Assembly (NCBI GenBank): GCA_000733355.1
Contig: JNVV01000010.1
Span: 156,735-220,734 of the forward strand
DNA length: 64,000 nt
Reading direction: 5' to 3'
DNA from: Falciphora oryzae
Taxonomy: Eukaryota; Ascomycota; Sordariomycetes; Magnaporthales; Magnaporthaceae
Shown: positions 9,554-21,233 of the stretch, in pieces
How the letters are laid out: every line of letters starts with the position of its first letter
How positions within the stretch are numbered: position 1 is the first letter of the stretch
Notes under the pieces: model-generated
What the model was told of the DNA's origin: nothing
Seen by the model: only the letters and a program-made list of their open reading frames with translations
Database searches by the model: none
Made by a program: the position numbers and the translations under genes

Positions 9554-12500
9554 ATGGAGGCCACATCCCTTCTGAAGCTGACCACCGCGCTGGACCAAGG
9601 CTCTTCCGCGCAGATGCCCCAGAAGCTCGAGGAACTGTGGCATGCTTTGACGGGATGCGTCTCCGGCGAGTCTCACGCCACGGAGAAGGTGATCCTCAGA
9701 TGGCTGCTCAAGGCCATGAACGGGCCCTCGCCCGATGCCGAGACGCTCCGCCGATATCCCCTAACATGGGCCATCATGGGATGTGTGTTCGCCCGCATTC
9801 CCCTTTTCTCGCTGGCCAAGGCCCTCGCGGACCGGCGCTTCGTCAGCATACTCCAACAGACGGCAAAGGACCTGTCCACGCCCTACGACCCTGACTGCAG
9901 CGCTGCGGCGCGGCCAGAAACGACGACCAGGGCCCCCAAGGACTCACTGAAGCGCGAGAGATCACCCAGTGCGCCTTTTGATCTCGACGCTCTGCGGCGC
10001 CCCAGAGGCTGTCTTGAGTCGGCCGAGTCGTTGTTCGCGGCCCTCGACGCTTTGCTGTCCAGGGTTGCCCCTAAAAACGCGAGTCCTCCCGCCAACGAGA
10101 GGGCAGGGGCCGAGCATATCAAGGCCCTCTTCCGCGCCCCGGCCGCCGAGGCCATCGCTATCTTGTCGCTACTGTTGGCCATCTGCGAACTTGCCATCAA
10201 GAACCAAGGCGTGGTCGACACGCTTGATGGTCAGCAGTCGTGGATCCGCACTGCGATCGGGCTGTGGGAGCTGCACCTACACAAGACTAGCGACGCCCTC
10301 GAGTTTGCCATCCACACCTCCGGGTCCTGCTGCCTCATGCTGGCAGAGCTGGATGACGGCGGTAGCTCCTCTCCCTCGCTAGGCCTGAGCCGGGAGGTTA
10401 GCGTGGCCTGGGCCAGAGATCTCAAGCGCCTGATGATTAGGAATTTCACCATGCCCGCCCGGTCCGAGTTCCTGAACCGGAAGCGTACCGAAGTCATCAG
10501 CACTCCAGGTAGGCTGAACAGCCTGCAGGCCGCAGTCCTGTCTCCAGTCATTTTCCTCCTCGTGCTGGAAACCCCTCGCATTATTGGCGGAACCAGCACA
10601 AACAGGGACAATAAGGAGTGGCTCGAGGCCGTGTTCGATCTTCTCGAGGCCCCCCTGCGTTCTCTGGACCCCGTGGAGAGGAATGCCGTCATGAAGCAGT
10701 TGCTGAGAATGGCCCTGGCGCATGGCTGCACACCGGCTCTGACCTCCTTGCAGTCCATATGCGGGCATTATGCCATCGGCCACGAGAGTGTGGACTGGGC
10801 TCTGGTGTCTGCCCTGGCAGAATGTGACGCAGACGTTTTTCTTGCATCCGAACAGGGAAGAAACTTGCTGTCTGAGATTATGGGGCGTGCCCCCCACTCG
10901 TCCATATCTGATGGCGGTGACCACGATTCTCTTTGCTCTATGATGCTCTCGCTTGCTAGCGCCTCTGTGAGGGCGAGAGAGTTCCCGAGGTTCATCAACC
11001 AGTGGTTCAGCAACCTTACAGAATGCTTCACGGCCGCCACTGCCCACGCAACGTCTCCTGCCAATGTATTCTGGTTCGATATCCGAGTCACTTCAGCCAT
11101 CTCGGGCTTTATTCAGCAGGCCCTGACGACCAAGCAACTCACCGGCCTGATCACCGATCTGGGCGAAGCGAAGAGCCCATCGGCGCAGGCGGCTCGGGTC
11201 ATCGTCTTCGATGCAATCTGCAGGGGCATCACCGCCGAGGATTTTATCGACGCCGCTGCCCAGGCCTTGTTCGAGATGGTGTGGACGGATCCCATCCCGT
11301 TCAACATGGGCGAGGCATCGGCCGCGCAGTGGAGGGTTGCATCCAAAGCATTCACTTGGGGGCTGACGACGCGGGAAGAAGGCCTAGGCCGCCGTGTAGT
11401 CAAGGCCCTGGAGAAGGTTCTGGGGAAGAAGAGCGCGCAGACTTCAAGTCCGGCGATATTTGACGCCTTCAGGTGCGCTGCGGCGGCCTGGTCGTCGTCT
11501 TACGTCGGTGACGGGTCGACGGCCGACCCTGGATCGGCCATTTCCCTCTTTTCGAGCCGGCTGAGTCTCGAGCTTCGCCATACCGGCCTTGACTGTAACG
11601 ATTCTCTCCTTGCATTCTGCCCAAAGCCGACCCAGGATGTGGCCGGTGCCGATCCGTTCCGTCCATTCCAATTAAGCAACATATCAGTAACTACCTATGT
11701 TGTCTGGGTATTGCTGTGGTTCCCCAGGCTTGTCTCGTGCGTTTCTTGCTTCCCGTCAGCCATCCCAATGACCCCCATGTGAAAGATGCTAATGTGCGCA
11801 GAATCCTCCCCGTGCCCTCGGCCGACGCACCTCCCGAGTTCGTGGCTGCCGTGCTGCAGTCCATCTGCGGCATAGATATCATGACTGGTGATGACGCCCA
11901 AGCCTGCCACCATTTATGTTCTGTGGGCTTGATAAACTCAATAAGCGCCATGCACGGCGAGAAATCACCCTGTAAGTTGGTCCCGTCACCCACTCTGCCC
12001 ATCTCGTAACGTATCACGTCGATGTGGAGGATAGGGCTGTTTCTGACTGGGCGTCAACTGCCACTTAATAGTGAGGGGCCTCGTCGACCCTATCATCAAG
12101 CTTCTCTCTGGCTCGGGTTCCCGAGGAGGGGCCACCACAGGTTTCCTGGTCAGACTTCCTGGCGAATGTCTTTCTCGAAACGACCGGGAACGGATCGTGT
12201 CGAGCCTGTTCAATCTATTACTGAACCAGTCTGCATCTCCCGAAGATGGAGGCGCCTTCAGGGAAAGCGCACTAGGCGCCATGGTTCAGATGATGAGAGT
12301 GAAGCCTACGCTATGTCCTGTGCGTTCCCTTCAGCCTCTTCACACCCCTGAGTCTGTCTGCGTCTGTGTAGTGTGCATGGCTGACGACCACAAGCAGGAG
12401 TTGAGCTTCCGTGGGCTACTTGAACTAGGCTCCAGTGCTGTCCCTCGTGTTTCCAGGCGTGAGAAACCTCGTTCGGTGCGCGCCTGGGATTCCGAGGTTG

Positions 12501-14174
12501 CTGGCTTCAAACTATTCGAGGAGCTGGCTCGCTTGACACTCGGGTAAGAACCTCTAGAGCGGCGAAAGCCAAACGGTGCGTGAGTGCGGACGCTAAATGA
12601 CAACAGGCAAATGACGGTCTCCCCCGGTGCCAGAGAGATGGCGTATATCCGAGAGATATGGCCAGTATTGTCCGAGCGCACCCGGAAACAGCGGCACGGT
12701 GATAGCGGTCCTGTAGCTCTGTCGCTACTCTCTATTTTCGTCTCATCCATGAAGCAGCCTGGCCCCTCGAAACACTTCACACAAGAGGTGACTTGTGTAG
12801 ACGAGGCCACCAAGGAGCTTTGTGGCTTGGTGACGGAAGCCATGACGAAATGCCTTGAGGCTATGGAAAAGGAGGAGGAGGAGAAGAAGAAGAAGAAGAA
12901 GAAGAAGAAGGCAAAGGCAGATACGAGATCCCTATTCGAGCTACAGACGGCTCTGTTGGCGTCCGAGGTGTGCTGGGGCCCTGATCTTGAAGCATCTCTC
13001 ATGCCACTGCGGGAGAAGATGGCATCTGTATGCCCGGCGCTCCGTCTTGTCGATCCTGAACCTGGATCTCTTCTCGCATCGCTCCTTAGCAATCGTCTTG
13101 GCCTGCATCCGGTGGCCGGCCAAGAGGGCCCATCTGATAATGAGCTGAGCCTCAATAGAGCGCGAGGCTTAGTTGACGCAGAAGGGGACGTGGCGAAAGC
13201 GGGCTTGCTTCGAAAAGTGGCCGTACAGCTGCGGCAGTCGCCTACTCGGTCGGAGCAACTGCTCATTGCCCGGCTAGCCTTGAAGCAAATCAACGGTCAG
13301 TACTATCAGTCCTCGCCACGTTGCAGATTATGCGTTGATCCGCGGCACACCTGCAGCCTCTAACAACATGCTCTGACTATACTCTGCAGCCGCCTACCCT
13401 CCCGAAGTCGGAATTGACTTCAGCATGGCGCAGAGCGCACTCACACAGCTCCTGGCACAGCCGGAATCTCTGGCGGATTTTGTCGATGCCGCACGGGCAA
13501 GCCACTCCCTACTCGACGGCAAATCAGCTTCCGCCACGCAGTGGAACGTGGAGCACACGCTGGGCAGCATATGCCTGCTCTGCTCACCGGACAATCCCGG
13601 AACCGAGATTGTCCGACGCTCGGCGCAGACGTACGAATGGCTATGCCTCTTGGCCGAGGCTGTCCTGAAGCGTCACCGCCGCCGTCTGGATGGCCGTCTG
13701 CACCTTCTCGTGGCCACCTTGCAGTCGCTTCTCGCGTGCCTCATCCGCCATCCTTATGACTCCGATCAGCAGGGCTGGGCATCCGGGGTCACGGTGGGTG
13801 CGACAGGGAAGTATCCGTACTGGGAGAAGCACGCGAGGATCTTTGCGCGTCTCCTGATGCTGGTCTGCGAGCCGAGCGTGGCGTCGGTCGTGCGCTCGCA
13901 GCAGAGCACACTGGACTCGGCAACGGATGCGGCGAAGCGCGTGGCCGGGCAGTACATGTATCTCGTCGTCATGGCCTTCATAAAGCTGCAGCTGGAGGGC
14001 AACGTTCCGCACGGCGTGCGGGAGGCACTTCTCCCCGGCGTGTATTCGATCCTCGACATCACGCCGCCAGACCTGCGCAGGGTTATGGCCGACGCTACGG
14101 GCTCGGGCGGCAGGGCCATTTGGAAAGACCTGTACGAGAAGTACCGCAAGTTCGGCAAGTGGAGGGGGACCTGA
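9554..14174 (+). CDS. urb2: Urb2/Npa2 family nucleolar pre-ribosome biogenesis protein
   Basis: Six exons are modelled: 9554-11686, 11728-11971, 12072-12319, 12398-12543, 12607-13295 and 13390-14174. They give about 1414 residues, and all phases agree. The C-terminal part (about 1150-1414) matches the Urb2/Npa2 family: a helical repeat region, then K-Y-P-Y-W-E-K-H-A-R-I-F-A-R-L-L and an ending with I-W-K-D-L-Y-E-K-Y-R-K-F-G-K-W. The rest is alpha-helical with little sequence conservation, as is usual for Urb2. In yeast, Urb2 acts in the nucleolus on early 60S precursors with Npa1/Urb1, Nop8 and Rsa3. A nine-lysine tract at about residue 1017 follows a glutamate run. Intron 1 would be only 41 nt, short even for fungi, so that border and exon 4 are the least certain parts. 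Confidence 0.85.
12884..12910 (+). repeat. Coding (AAG)n tract in urb2
   Basis: Nine AAG codons in a row follow a GAG-rich stretch, giving an E-then-K low-complexity tract. It could vary in length between strains. Confidence 0.9.
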
Positions 14175-14523
14175 TAATCTGCGGCGTCCCCTGGAGACGA
14201 ATTGAGCACACAAGGTCACAAGAAGAGTGTATAGCGAGGGTCCTGACGCCGACCGTGTAATTATGTATGTCTAGCTATGTACTGTCTCCGAGTCCGCACG
14301 TAGACAAAATGCAACCCTACCTCGGTTGGTAGGTAATTCGCACAGACCTAAGTTGTGACGTCTAGGTACGGGTATATGGTATTAAGGGCTATGCATCTAT
14401 TACATGTGTTTCGTAAGGAGTCGCCGACAGCAGCAATCTCATGCAGCCATGTGATAATTATCAAGTGAAGGTTTGAAAACGCGACAGTGAGAAAGCAAGA
14501 ACAAAATCATCAACACGGTTCTG
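14175..14523. other. Convergent 3' region between urb2 and tsc10
   Basis: About 350 bp holding both 3' UTRs, A/T-richer than the genes, with ACCTACCTCGGTTGGTAGGTA-type runs near 14315-14335. No gene seen. Confidence 0.4.
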
Positions 14524-15671
14524 TTATTCTTTCTTAGGATACGTGCTAGGGTGACCGTACTTTTTCGCATATGCCTTGATGTCTCCGTGCATGGCCCACA
14601 GGACGAAAAACCAGACGACGGCGATGATCCAGGAGCCGATGGTGTCGACGAGCCAGTTGTTCCTCAGAGAGCCGCCCAGGTTGGCGAAGCGCAGGATCTC
14701 CCCGAGGAAGGCGACGGTGACAAAATAGTTGCCGCGCTCGAGCCCCCGGATGGCAGCAGTGGCGACCTGGTCGGGGGTCTGACGCGGGTCGTCCTTCTCG
14801 AGCTGCAGGGTGATGTCGGGCTTGGTGCGCTGTTCGCGGTCGAAGCCGGGGCTGAGGATGGTGCCCGGGGTGACGACGTGGATCCTGACGGGGTGGTCCG
14901 GGTAGAGTAGCGTCTCCTGGCATAAGGTGTCGGCCAGGCCGCGCAGGGCGTACTTGGACGGCGTGTAGGGGGCGTAGCCAGCCAGGCCGAGGAAGACGAG
15001 GACCGAGGCGGTGAAGATGAGGTGCTTGGGCTCCGAGCGGGGGCCGGGGCAGGGCCGGGAGGGGTCGTACCAGGCGCGCAGGATGGCGTGGGCCATCTCG
15101 GCGGAGCCCCAGTAGTTGACGTCCATGTTGCGGCGGCCGGCGGTGACGGCGCCGTCCGAGTCGGCCCACAGCATGGGCGTCGACATGCCGGCGATGCACC
15201 ACACGATGTCGGGCGCCGCCCCGCCGTTCCAGCGCGACGCCTCCTCCACCACCCGGACGGCGTAGTCGGGCTCCGACACGTCCGCCGCGATGTGGTGGAA
15301 CCGCTGGGTCTGGGGCGACTTAGCGGTCGCCTTGAGCTCGCTGACCGTCTCCTCGAGCCGCGCGACATTGCGGGCGACGACAATGACACTGGCACCCTTC
15401 TCCGAGAGCTGGCGCGCGGCGCTCCTGCCCATGCCCTCTGTGGCGCCGGTGAGAAGGACAGTCTATAAGTTTGTCAGCGACTGCTTGCGCCACCTTTTTC
15501 CGCCATGATGTTTGGGCTCTTCAGGGGAAATATATGTACCTTGCCCTCCACCGGCATCTGGTTCTTCCTGAACAGCCCCATGGCGAGGACGGTTACTCCA
15601 AGGGCACCGGCTGATCCTAGAGCGATGGCAGAAGCGCTGGGATTCCGCGCGCCCTGTAGGCAGGATTCCAT
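14524..15671 (-). CDS. tsc10: 3-ketodihydrosphingosine reductase (Tsc10/Ksr1), SDR family
   Basis: Two exons, 15671-15540 and 15462-14524, give 356 residues. The start is placed at M-E-S-C-L-Q. The splice joins V-E-G-K to T-V-L-L-T-G-A-T-E-G-M-G, the Rossmann cofactor loop of classical short-chain dehydrogenases. The catalytic Y-x3-K is Y-T-P-S-K at about residues 210-214, preceded by the F-T-A-S serine strand. The enzyme reduces 3-ketodihydrosphingosine to dihydrosphingosine with NADPH, the second step of sphingolipid synthesis, at the ER. A hydrophobic N-terminal segment (about residues 12-33) and a C-terminal one (W-I-I-A-V-V-W-F-F-V-L-W) fit ER membrane anchoring. It is head to head with sas10. 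Confidence 0.93.
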
Positions 15672-16294
15672 CGACGCACGCGGTTGAGGAGTGTGAGCAC
15701 TAGGGTTGCGGGGGCAGAGAGGAACACTGGTGTATCTTAGGGGTCTGTGCTTCAGGGGCGGCGACCTTGCTCCCAACGGACACGCCAGACGAGGCTTATG
15801 TCTGCAGCAGCAACACTCCGAGCTTCTAGCCCTTGGTGATCGCTCAACTATGTGGCAAGGGCCTGCCCGTCGGCTTTGTTACCATCTCCGGGCTGGCACT
15901 CAGTCTTGCATGGCCTTGGGTTCGCACTTTGAGCATTCGCGTTGTCCGAGTCTTTATTGACAGCCCAGGCTTGCGAAGGAGCCATTGATGGGGTCGGCGG
16001 AGCTTCCAACCCGTTGCATCAGAAGTGGGTACCACCTGCACATGGCGCAGACCAAGTGTCCAATGGATAAGATTGATAAGCTTAGTCCCGAGCTGGGAAG
16101 TGGGGCAGGCAGCCGACGGATTTGGGTGGGAACAGAGATGGCCGAAAAAAAAAAAAGTTTAGAGAAACGACCGCATGCGCAAAACGCGCCAGCTCCCCGC
16201 GGCTTAAGCAGTCGATCTCACCACCCCGCGCAGGCCCAAAGAGAGCCATCTCTTCACTTCCGACTCCTCCCCAGAGCCGCAGCCAGTCTCCGCC
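15672..16294. promoter_or_regulatory. Divergent promoter region between tsc10 and sas10
   Basis: About 620 bp between two start codons. It contains a short A run at about 16146-16157. No gene seen. Confidence 0.45.
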
Positions 16295-18193
16295 ATGGGT
16301 AAAAAACGAAAGGCGTCTCGTCAGCCTGTGGCCCCTTCAGGGCCCAGAGACGTGGATCCTGCCGATGCGCGCCTCCAAGTCAACTCGTACGAGGATATTG
16401 CCGATTCGGAAGAAGAGTATTTCATCAACAAGGACAAGATTCTTCTTGATGACGGCCCCAGTGCCAAGCGGCGGAAGGCCGAAAAGGAGGATGCCATGCT
16501 CGAGTCCTCGGACGAGGAGGTTCTGGGCGACTATGACGATGACGACGACAGCGACGACGACGAGGACATGGGTGGGCGCCAAGAAGACGACGAGGACGAC
16601 GATCACCCCCTGGCTGGCGGTAGTGAGGCAGACCAGGACGACTGGGGCTATTGGGGCTCCTCAAAAAAGGAGTACTACGAGGCCGATGCGCTTGAGACCG
16701 AAGCCGATGCCTTGGCCGAGGAGGCCGAGGCGAAGCGTCTGCAACAGAAGAAGCTTGCCAGGATGTCCGAGGCCGACTTTGTGTTTGACGCAGATGAATG
16801 GAACGCGCAGGACGGGGACGCAGACAAAGAAGGCCAGGCCGGCGGGGACGGCGTTCTCACCGAGGTGCTCAGGGACGTCGACATCACCAGCGACATGGGC
16901 CCCGACGAGATCTACAAAGCTCTCCAGGCCAGGTACCCCGAATTCGACTTCCTAGTCGACGAGTTCCAGCAGCTGCAGCCCCGGCTATCTGAGTATAGGC
17001 AGGCCGCCGAGGGCAAGCCGTCCAAGTCTCTTGAGGTTGTGCAGTACTGGACATTAGGCTGCTACGTCGCCGCGCTTGCCAGCTACTTTGCTATCCTCAC
17101 CTCGCCTTCCCGAGACGGCCATGGCCAGCCAAAGGCCCTCGACCCGGCAACGCTGCGCGACCATGAGATCATGGGGACATTGGTCAGCTGCCGACAGGCG
17201 TGGTCCAGGGCCCAGAAGTTTAAGGTTTCGGCCAAGGCTGCCGGTCTCTCGAGCGATACGCAGTCACGCTCTGTGGCTGCCGACGAGCTCACACCGTTAC
17301 AGGCGGCAGATACAGGGGTGATGTCAAAAGCACGACTGGATGGCAATGTCGGTCTCAGCAGTAAAAAGGAACGTCTCGGCAAGCAGAAACTCGCCAAAGC
17401 CAAGAAGCTGGAAGACTCGCTGGCCGACCTTTCGGAGCTCTTACCCAAGTCGCAGCAGAAGAGGAAGGCACCGCGGCAAGCTGCCGGTGTCGATGCGGCG
17501 GATGCTGCGGGCGCTGGAGAGGACGACAACTCGGACTTTGGCGATGAGGACATTCTGGACGCGCGCACCGCGGAGGACAAGGCTGCGCGCAAGAAGAGCT
17601 TGCGGTTCTACACGTCCCAAATTGTGCAAAAGGCCGGAAAACGGGCCGGAGCTGGGAGAGAGGCAGGTGGCGACATGGACATTCCGCATCGCGAGCGGTT
17701 ACGTGACCGGCAGGCGCGCCTCAACGCCGAAGCGGAACGGCGTGGCCAGAAGAGCTCCAAGTATGGCGAGGAGCTCGACGATGGCGACGACGACGGCGAC
17801 CAGGCTGCGCTAGCTAACGAGGTGCGCGACGACGAGGACGAGTACTACAACATGGTGGCGCACGGGGCTCGGCAAAAGAAGGCAAACAAGGCGGCCAGGC
17901 ATGAGGCTCTCAAGGCGGCCAGCAAGAACGACCAGGTGGTGGAACGGGAGGAGGTGGGCGAGGACGGCAAGCGGCAGGTGACGTACCACATCCTCAAGAA
18001 CAAGGGCCTGACGCCCAAGAGGAAGAAGGAGGCCAAGAACTCGCGGGTGAAGAAGCGCAAGAAGTTCGAGGAGAAGCAGAAGAAGCTGAAGAGCATCCGG
18101 GCCGTCTACGGAGGAGGCGAGAGCCGTGGCGGCTACCAGGGCGAGCTCAGCGGCATCAAGACGGGCCTGGTCAAGAGTGTCAAGCTTTCGTAG
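16295..18193 (+). CDS. sas10: Sas10/Utp3, SSU processome subunit
   Basis: A single exon of 632 residues starting M-G-K-K-R-K. The N-terminal third is strongly acidic (D/E runs at about 75-110), followed by W-G-Y-W-G-S-S-K-K-E-Y-Y. A Sas10/Utp3/C1D core lies at about 210-300. The basic C-terminal Sas10 domain (about 560-632) includes N-K-G-L-T-P-K-R-K-K-E, then R-V-K-K-R-K-K-F-E-E-K and the end S-G-I-K-T-G-L-V-K-S-V-K-L. Sas10 works in the nucleolus in the small-subunit processome that processes 18S pre-rRNA; in yeast it was also found through silencing effects when overexpressed. It shares a divergent promoter with tsc10 and lies in the same orientation as cog1 downstream. Confidence 0.96.
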   Translation: MGKKRKASRQPVAPSGPRDVDPADARLQVNSYEDIADSEEEYFINKDKILLDDGPSAKRRKAEKEDAMLESSDEEVLGDYDDDDDSDDDEDMGGRQEDDEDDDHPLAGGSEADQDDWGYWGSSKKEYYEADALETEADALAEEAEAKRLQQKKLARMSEADFVFDADEWNAQDGDADKEGQAGGDGVLTEVLRDVDITSDMGPDEIYKALQARYPEFDFLVDEFQQLQPRLSEYRQAAEGKPSKSLEVVQYWTLGCYVAALASYFAILTSPSRDGHGQPKALDPATLRDHEIMGTLVSCRQAWSRAQKFKVSAKAAGLSSDTQSRSVAADELTPLQAADTGVMSKARLDGNVGLSSKKERLGKQKLAKAKKLEDSLADLSELLPKSQQKRKAPRQAAGVDAADAAGAGEDDNSDFGDEDILDARTAEDKAARKKSLRFYTSQIVQKAGKRAGAGREAGGDMDIPHRERLRDRQARLNAEAERRGQKSSKYGEELDDGDDDGDQAALANEVRDDEDEYYNMVAHGARQKKANKAARHEALKAASKNDQVVEREEVGEDGKRQVTYHILKNKGLTPKRKKEAKNSRVKKRKKFEEKQKKLKSIRAVYGGGESRGGYQGELSGIKTGLVKSVKLS

Positions 18194-18713
18194 GTTGGCG
18201 AGGCGCTGTGAGGTCTGTCGGGGTTGCGGCGAATATCGAACTGTTGCATTTGCTGCTGTGTGGCCGCCTTGCTTGGTGTCCAGGGTTCACAACAGCTCAA
18301 TTGAATATATCATACCATTTACCAACCCATCTAGCGAGTCCTATGCTGTCACGCTGTCTGGTCCATGTGTTTTCATCGAGCGTGCTACATTCATGCAAGG
18401 CCCGAGCAAGTTCAGAGTCCACTTGGTGGGCAGTGGGCCCCACATCACCACCGTCGATTGAATTCTTGCCTCTGGAACACATCTCCATTCGGCCACACCC
18501 AAATGCTTAGCTGCGCCAGCCCTTGTCCCTTAGACACAGCCCTTTATTGAGAGCATCCGACTCGGTCTCGATGCTGTGATATCATAGCCAAGCCGGGCAC
18601 CCATCTAGGCGCCTGCCGCGGAAAGCCTCTGGAGAGACTCGTCCCATCCCCGCCCATCACCACCCTCCTCTCCTCCTCCTCCCCGGGCCCGAGCCCCAAG
18701 ACACGGCACAGCA
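18194..18713. other. Intergenic region between sas10 and cog1
   Basis: About 520 bp that should hold the sas10 3' UTR and the cog1 promoter. No gene seen. Confidence 0.4.
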
Positions 18714-21233
18714 ATGGCCACCCCCTCCGCGATGGGCCTGTCGGCCATCACCTCGTCGGCCCAGGTGTTCACGTCGCCGCAGAACACGCTGCCGCAGATC
18801 CGCGCCATCCACAAAGCCCTGCATGTCGAGATCGACGACCGCGCCGCCCGCCTGCGCACGCAGGTCGGCTCCTCGTACCGCGACCTCCTGGGCACCGCCG
18901 ACGCTATCGTCCGCATGCGCCGCGAAATGCAAGACGTCCAGGCCGCCCTCGACCGCATGGGTGGCCGATGCGGCCGCGCCGTCGTCGGAGCCAAGGTCGA
19001 GGGCCTGCGCCGCTTCACCTCCCTACCTAATACCGGCTCCGACACCACCCTAACAGACCAAGACCTTGCGCGATTCCGCCGGGCAAAACCCAAGCGAATG
19101 TCGGTAGCCGCAAGAACGAGGCTGCTCGACGCATGCGCCCTTACCGCCCGCCGCGTGCTGAGGGTTGGCCTAGGCCCCGGAGCGGCGGTTGGGCCGGGGT
19201 CCAACGGCGACAGACTCCTCGTGGCCGCCAAGGCCCTTCTGCTGGGGCGGCTTGTGGGCAAGAGCTTGAGCGACGCCGGCGAGGCAATCGACCCGCAGGT
19301 CAAGGCATCGATAGAGACCTCGTGGAAGAGCCTGCTGGCCAGCATAGAGACGGCGCTCGAGCGGGTCAGCGACACGGTTGTGGACCGCGACGACGTGCTC
19401 AAGGCACTGTGCGCCCACAGCCTGGCGCGGAACGCTGGGTCTCGGGAGGTTCTCGGCTGCTTCCTGCGCGCCCGAGGCCGCGCCATGACTCTCGCCTTTG
19501 AGCTCGACGACGACGAGCGCGACCGGGGCCCGGCAGCCGTGCTCGACTGCCTGGGCCTGTACACTCGCACGCTGCTGGACGTACAGGCCCTCGTTCCGAG
19601 CAAGCTCTCGGATGCGCTCAGGGGCCTGAAGAAGACGGCCATCGTCGAGGACGAGGCATTACTGAAGCTCGAGAGCCTTCGCCTCGACGTCTCGGCCCGC
19701 TGGTGCGGCGATGAAATCCGGTACTACAAGCCATACATCCGCCACGACGACCTAGACGGGAAGCAGGCAAAGGGGATGCTCTCTAGCTGGGCCGAAAAGG
19801 GCGGCGAAACACTACTCCGCGGCCTGGGAAAGACGCTGGATCAGCTGCACGACTTCCGCTCCACCATCGAGCTGCGTACACAGGTGCTCCAGGGCTGGAT
19901 CCGAGACGGCGGCCGCGTCAGGGGACTTGACCCCGCCACCATGCTCGACGGCCTGCGCGGCGCCGTCAACGCTCGCCTGCTCCAGATGCTGGCGACCAAG
20001 GTGCACAAGCTCCGCCTGGTCGGCTCTGAGATCTCGGCCACGCTCGACGGCTGGCGCCAAGGGTCGACGGGCACGGGCCAGAGCTTGTGGGAGGACGAAG
20101 GCATGGACCTGGACCTCTCGGGCGGCGCTGCCTCGTTCACGCACGACGCCGTCTCACGGCTGTACGGGCGAAACGACGTCGTATCCAAGGCAGTCAACCG
20201 CTACCAGTCGTGGCACCGCATCATCGACGACGTTGGCGACGTGGTGAAGCAGCTGAGACGGCAGCGGTGGGACAATGACGTGGACGAGATTGAGGACGAG
20301 GAAACTATCGAATACAGGCAGCAGCTGCTCAGCAAAGATGATCCGCAGCTGCTTCATGACCGGCTGGGCGAGTGCCTGCGGGATGCCTTTGCGGAGCTGG
20401 ACAGGGAGCTGGGCAGGCTCTGGGCAGGCGTCGAGGGCAGCCACAGCCACGGCGGGGAGGCGGCAGTCTACTTCATAAGGGTGCTGCGGGACATGCGCAG
20501 CAGGCTGCCAGATGTCGAGAACGCCAAGACACTAGGGCTCTCGCTCATCCCGGCTCTTCATGACAGGGTGGCGAGGACGACTGCCCAGTCACCGCTTGGC
20601 GAGTTTACCGCCCGGGCGTTGACCAGGCGTACGGTTGCGGGGAGGGGGTTGTGGGAGGGGACCGATCCGGACCTGCCCACCTCGCCATCCCCCGGCGCCC
20701 TCGGCTTTTTGCGCGACCTGGTCAGGTCCATGCAAGAATCCGGCATGGACGTCTGGAGCCCGGCCGCCGTCGTCGTGCTGAAGGCTCACTTGCGGAAGCA
20801 GTTGGGCGAGGCCTGGACCGAGGCACTGCTCCAGACGCAGTCTAAACAAGGGGCGTCGGGAGAGAAAACAGACCAGTCTAGTGGCTCTCCCTCCAACGAT
20901 AATCATGACGATGACGATAATGAGCCTGATGGAGGCGCTCAGGCAGAAGATGCCTCGAGCGCCGCGCCTGCCTCGGAACAAGACAAGACTAGCCAGCCTT
21001 CGATGTCACCCGAGTCCCGGCGTGATCTGCTCGTCCAGTGGGTTTTCGATATATCCCTACTGCGGTGCAGCATGGGCTCGCCGCCCGACTCGTCCAAAGA
21101 CGAGCTCGAGGATCTCGAGGATGCTGTGTATCAGCAGTCTGGGCTGGAGAGCACCGCGGCGCGCCAACGGCTAACCAGGTCGGCACAGGATTACTGGAAG
21201 CGGACGAGCCTGCTGTTTGGGCTGCTGGCATAA
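18714..21233 (+). CDS. cog1: Conserved oligomeric Golgi complex subunit 1
   Basis: A single exon of 839 residues. The N-terminal region (about 20-105) matches the Vps51/Cog1 type coiled segment: T-L-P-Q-I-R-A-I-H, then Y-R-D-L-L-G-T-A-D-A-I-V-R-M-R and a further helix. The rest is helical. An acidic, low-complexity insert (D-D-D-D-N-E-P, about residues 715-770) precedes the C-terminal helical end. Cog1 is part of lobe A of the COG tethering complex, which captures retrograde vesicles at the Golgi and is needed for normal glycosylation. It converges with the isomerase gene downstream. Confidence 0.93.
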   Translation: MATPSAMGLSAITSSAQVFTSPQNTLPQIRAIHKALHVEIDDRAARLRTQVGSSYRDLLGTADAIVRMRREMQDVQAALDRMGGRCGRAVVGAKVEGLRRFTSLPNTGSDTTLTDQDLARFRRAKPKRMSVAARTRLLDACALTARRVLRVGLGPGAAVGPGSNGDRLLVAAKALLLGRLVGKSLSDAGEAIDPQVKASIETSWKSLLASIETALERVSDTVVDRDDVLKALCAHSLARNAGSREVLGCFLRARGRAMTLAFELDDDERDRGPAAVLDCLGLYTRTLLDVQALVPSKLSDALRGLKKTAIVEDEALLKLESLRLDVSARWCGDEIRYYKPYIRHDDLDGKQAKGMLSSWAEKGGETLLRGLGKTLDQLHDFRSTIELRTQVLQGWIRDGGRVRGLDPATMLDGLRGAVNARLLQMLATKVHKLRLVGSEISATLDGWRQGSTGTGQSLWEDEGMDLDLSGGAASFTHDAVSRLYGRNDVVSKAVNRYQSWHRIIDDVGDVVKQLRRQRWDNDVDEIEDEETIEYRQQLLSKDDPQLLHDRLGECLRDAFAELDRELGRLWAGVEGSHSHGGEAAVYFIRVLRDMRSRLPDVENAKTLGLSLIPALHDRVARTTAQSPLGEFTARALTRRTVAGRGLWEGTDPDLPTSPSPGALGFLRDLVRSMQESGMDVWSPAAVVVLKAHLRKQLGEAWTEALLQTQSKQGASGEKTDQSSGSPSNDNHDDDDNEPDGGAQAEDASSAAPASEQDKTSQPSMSPESRRDLLVQWVFDISLLRCSMGSPPDSSKDELEDLEDAVYQQSGLESTAARQRLTRSAQDYWKRTSLLFGLLA

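Noticed and set aside
8874..9585. Frames crossing the N run at 9196-9386
   Set aside because: They consist of translated repeats and N and carry no coding information.
11113..11403. Minus-strand frames within urb2
   Set aside because: Shadows of a well-supported multi-exon gene.
18605..19642. 345-codon minus-strand frame over the start of cog1
   Set aside because: Ser/Arg-rich shadow of the cog1 coding sequence.
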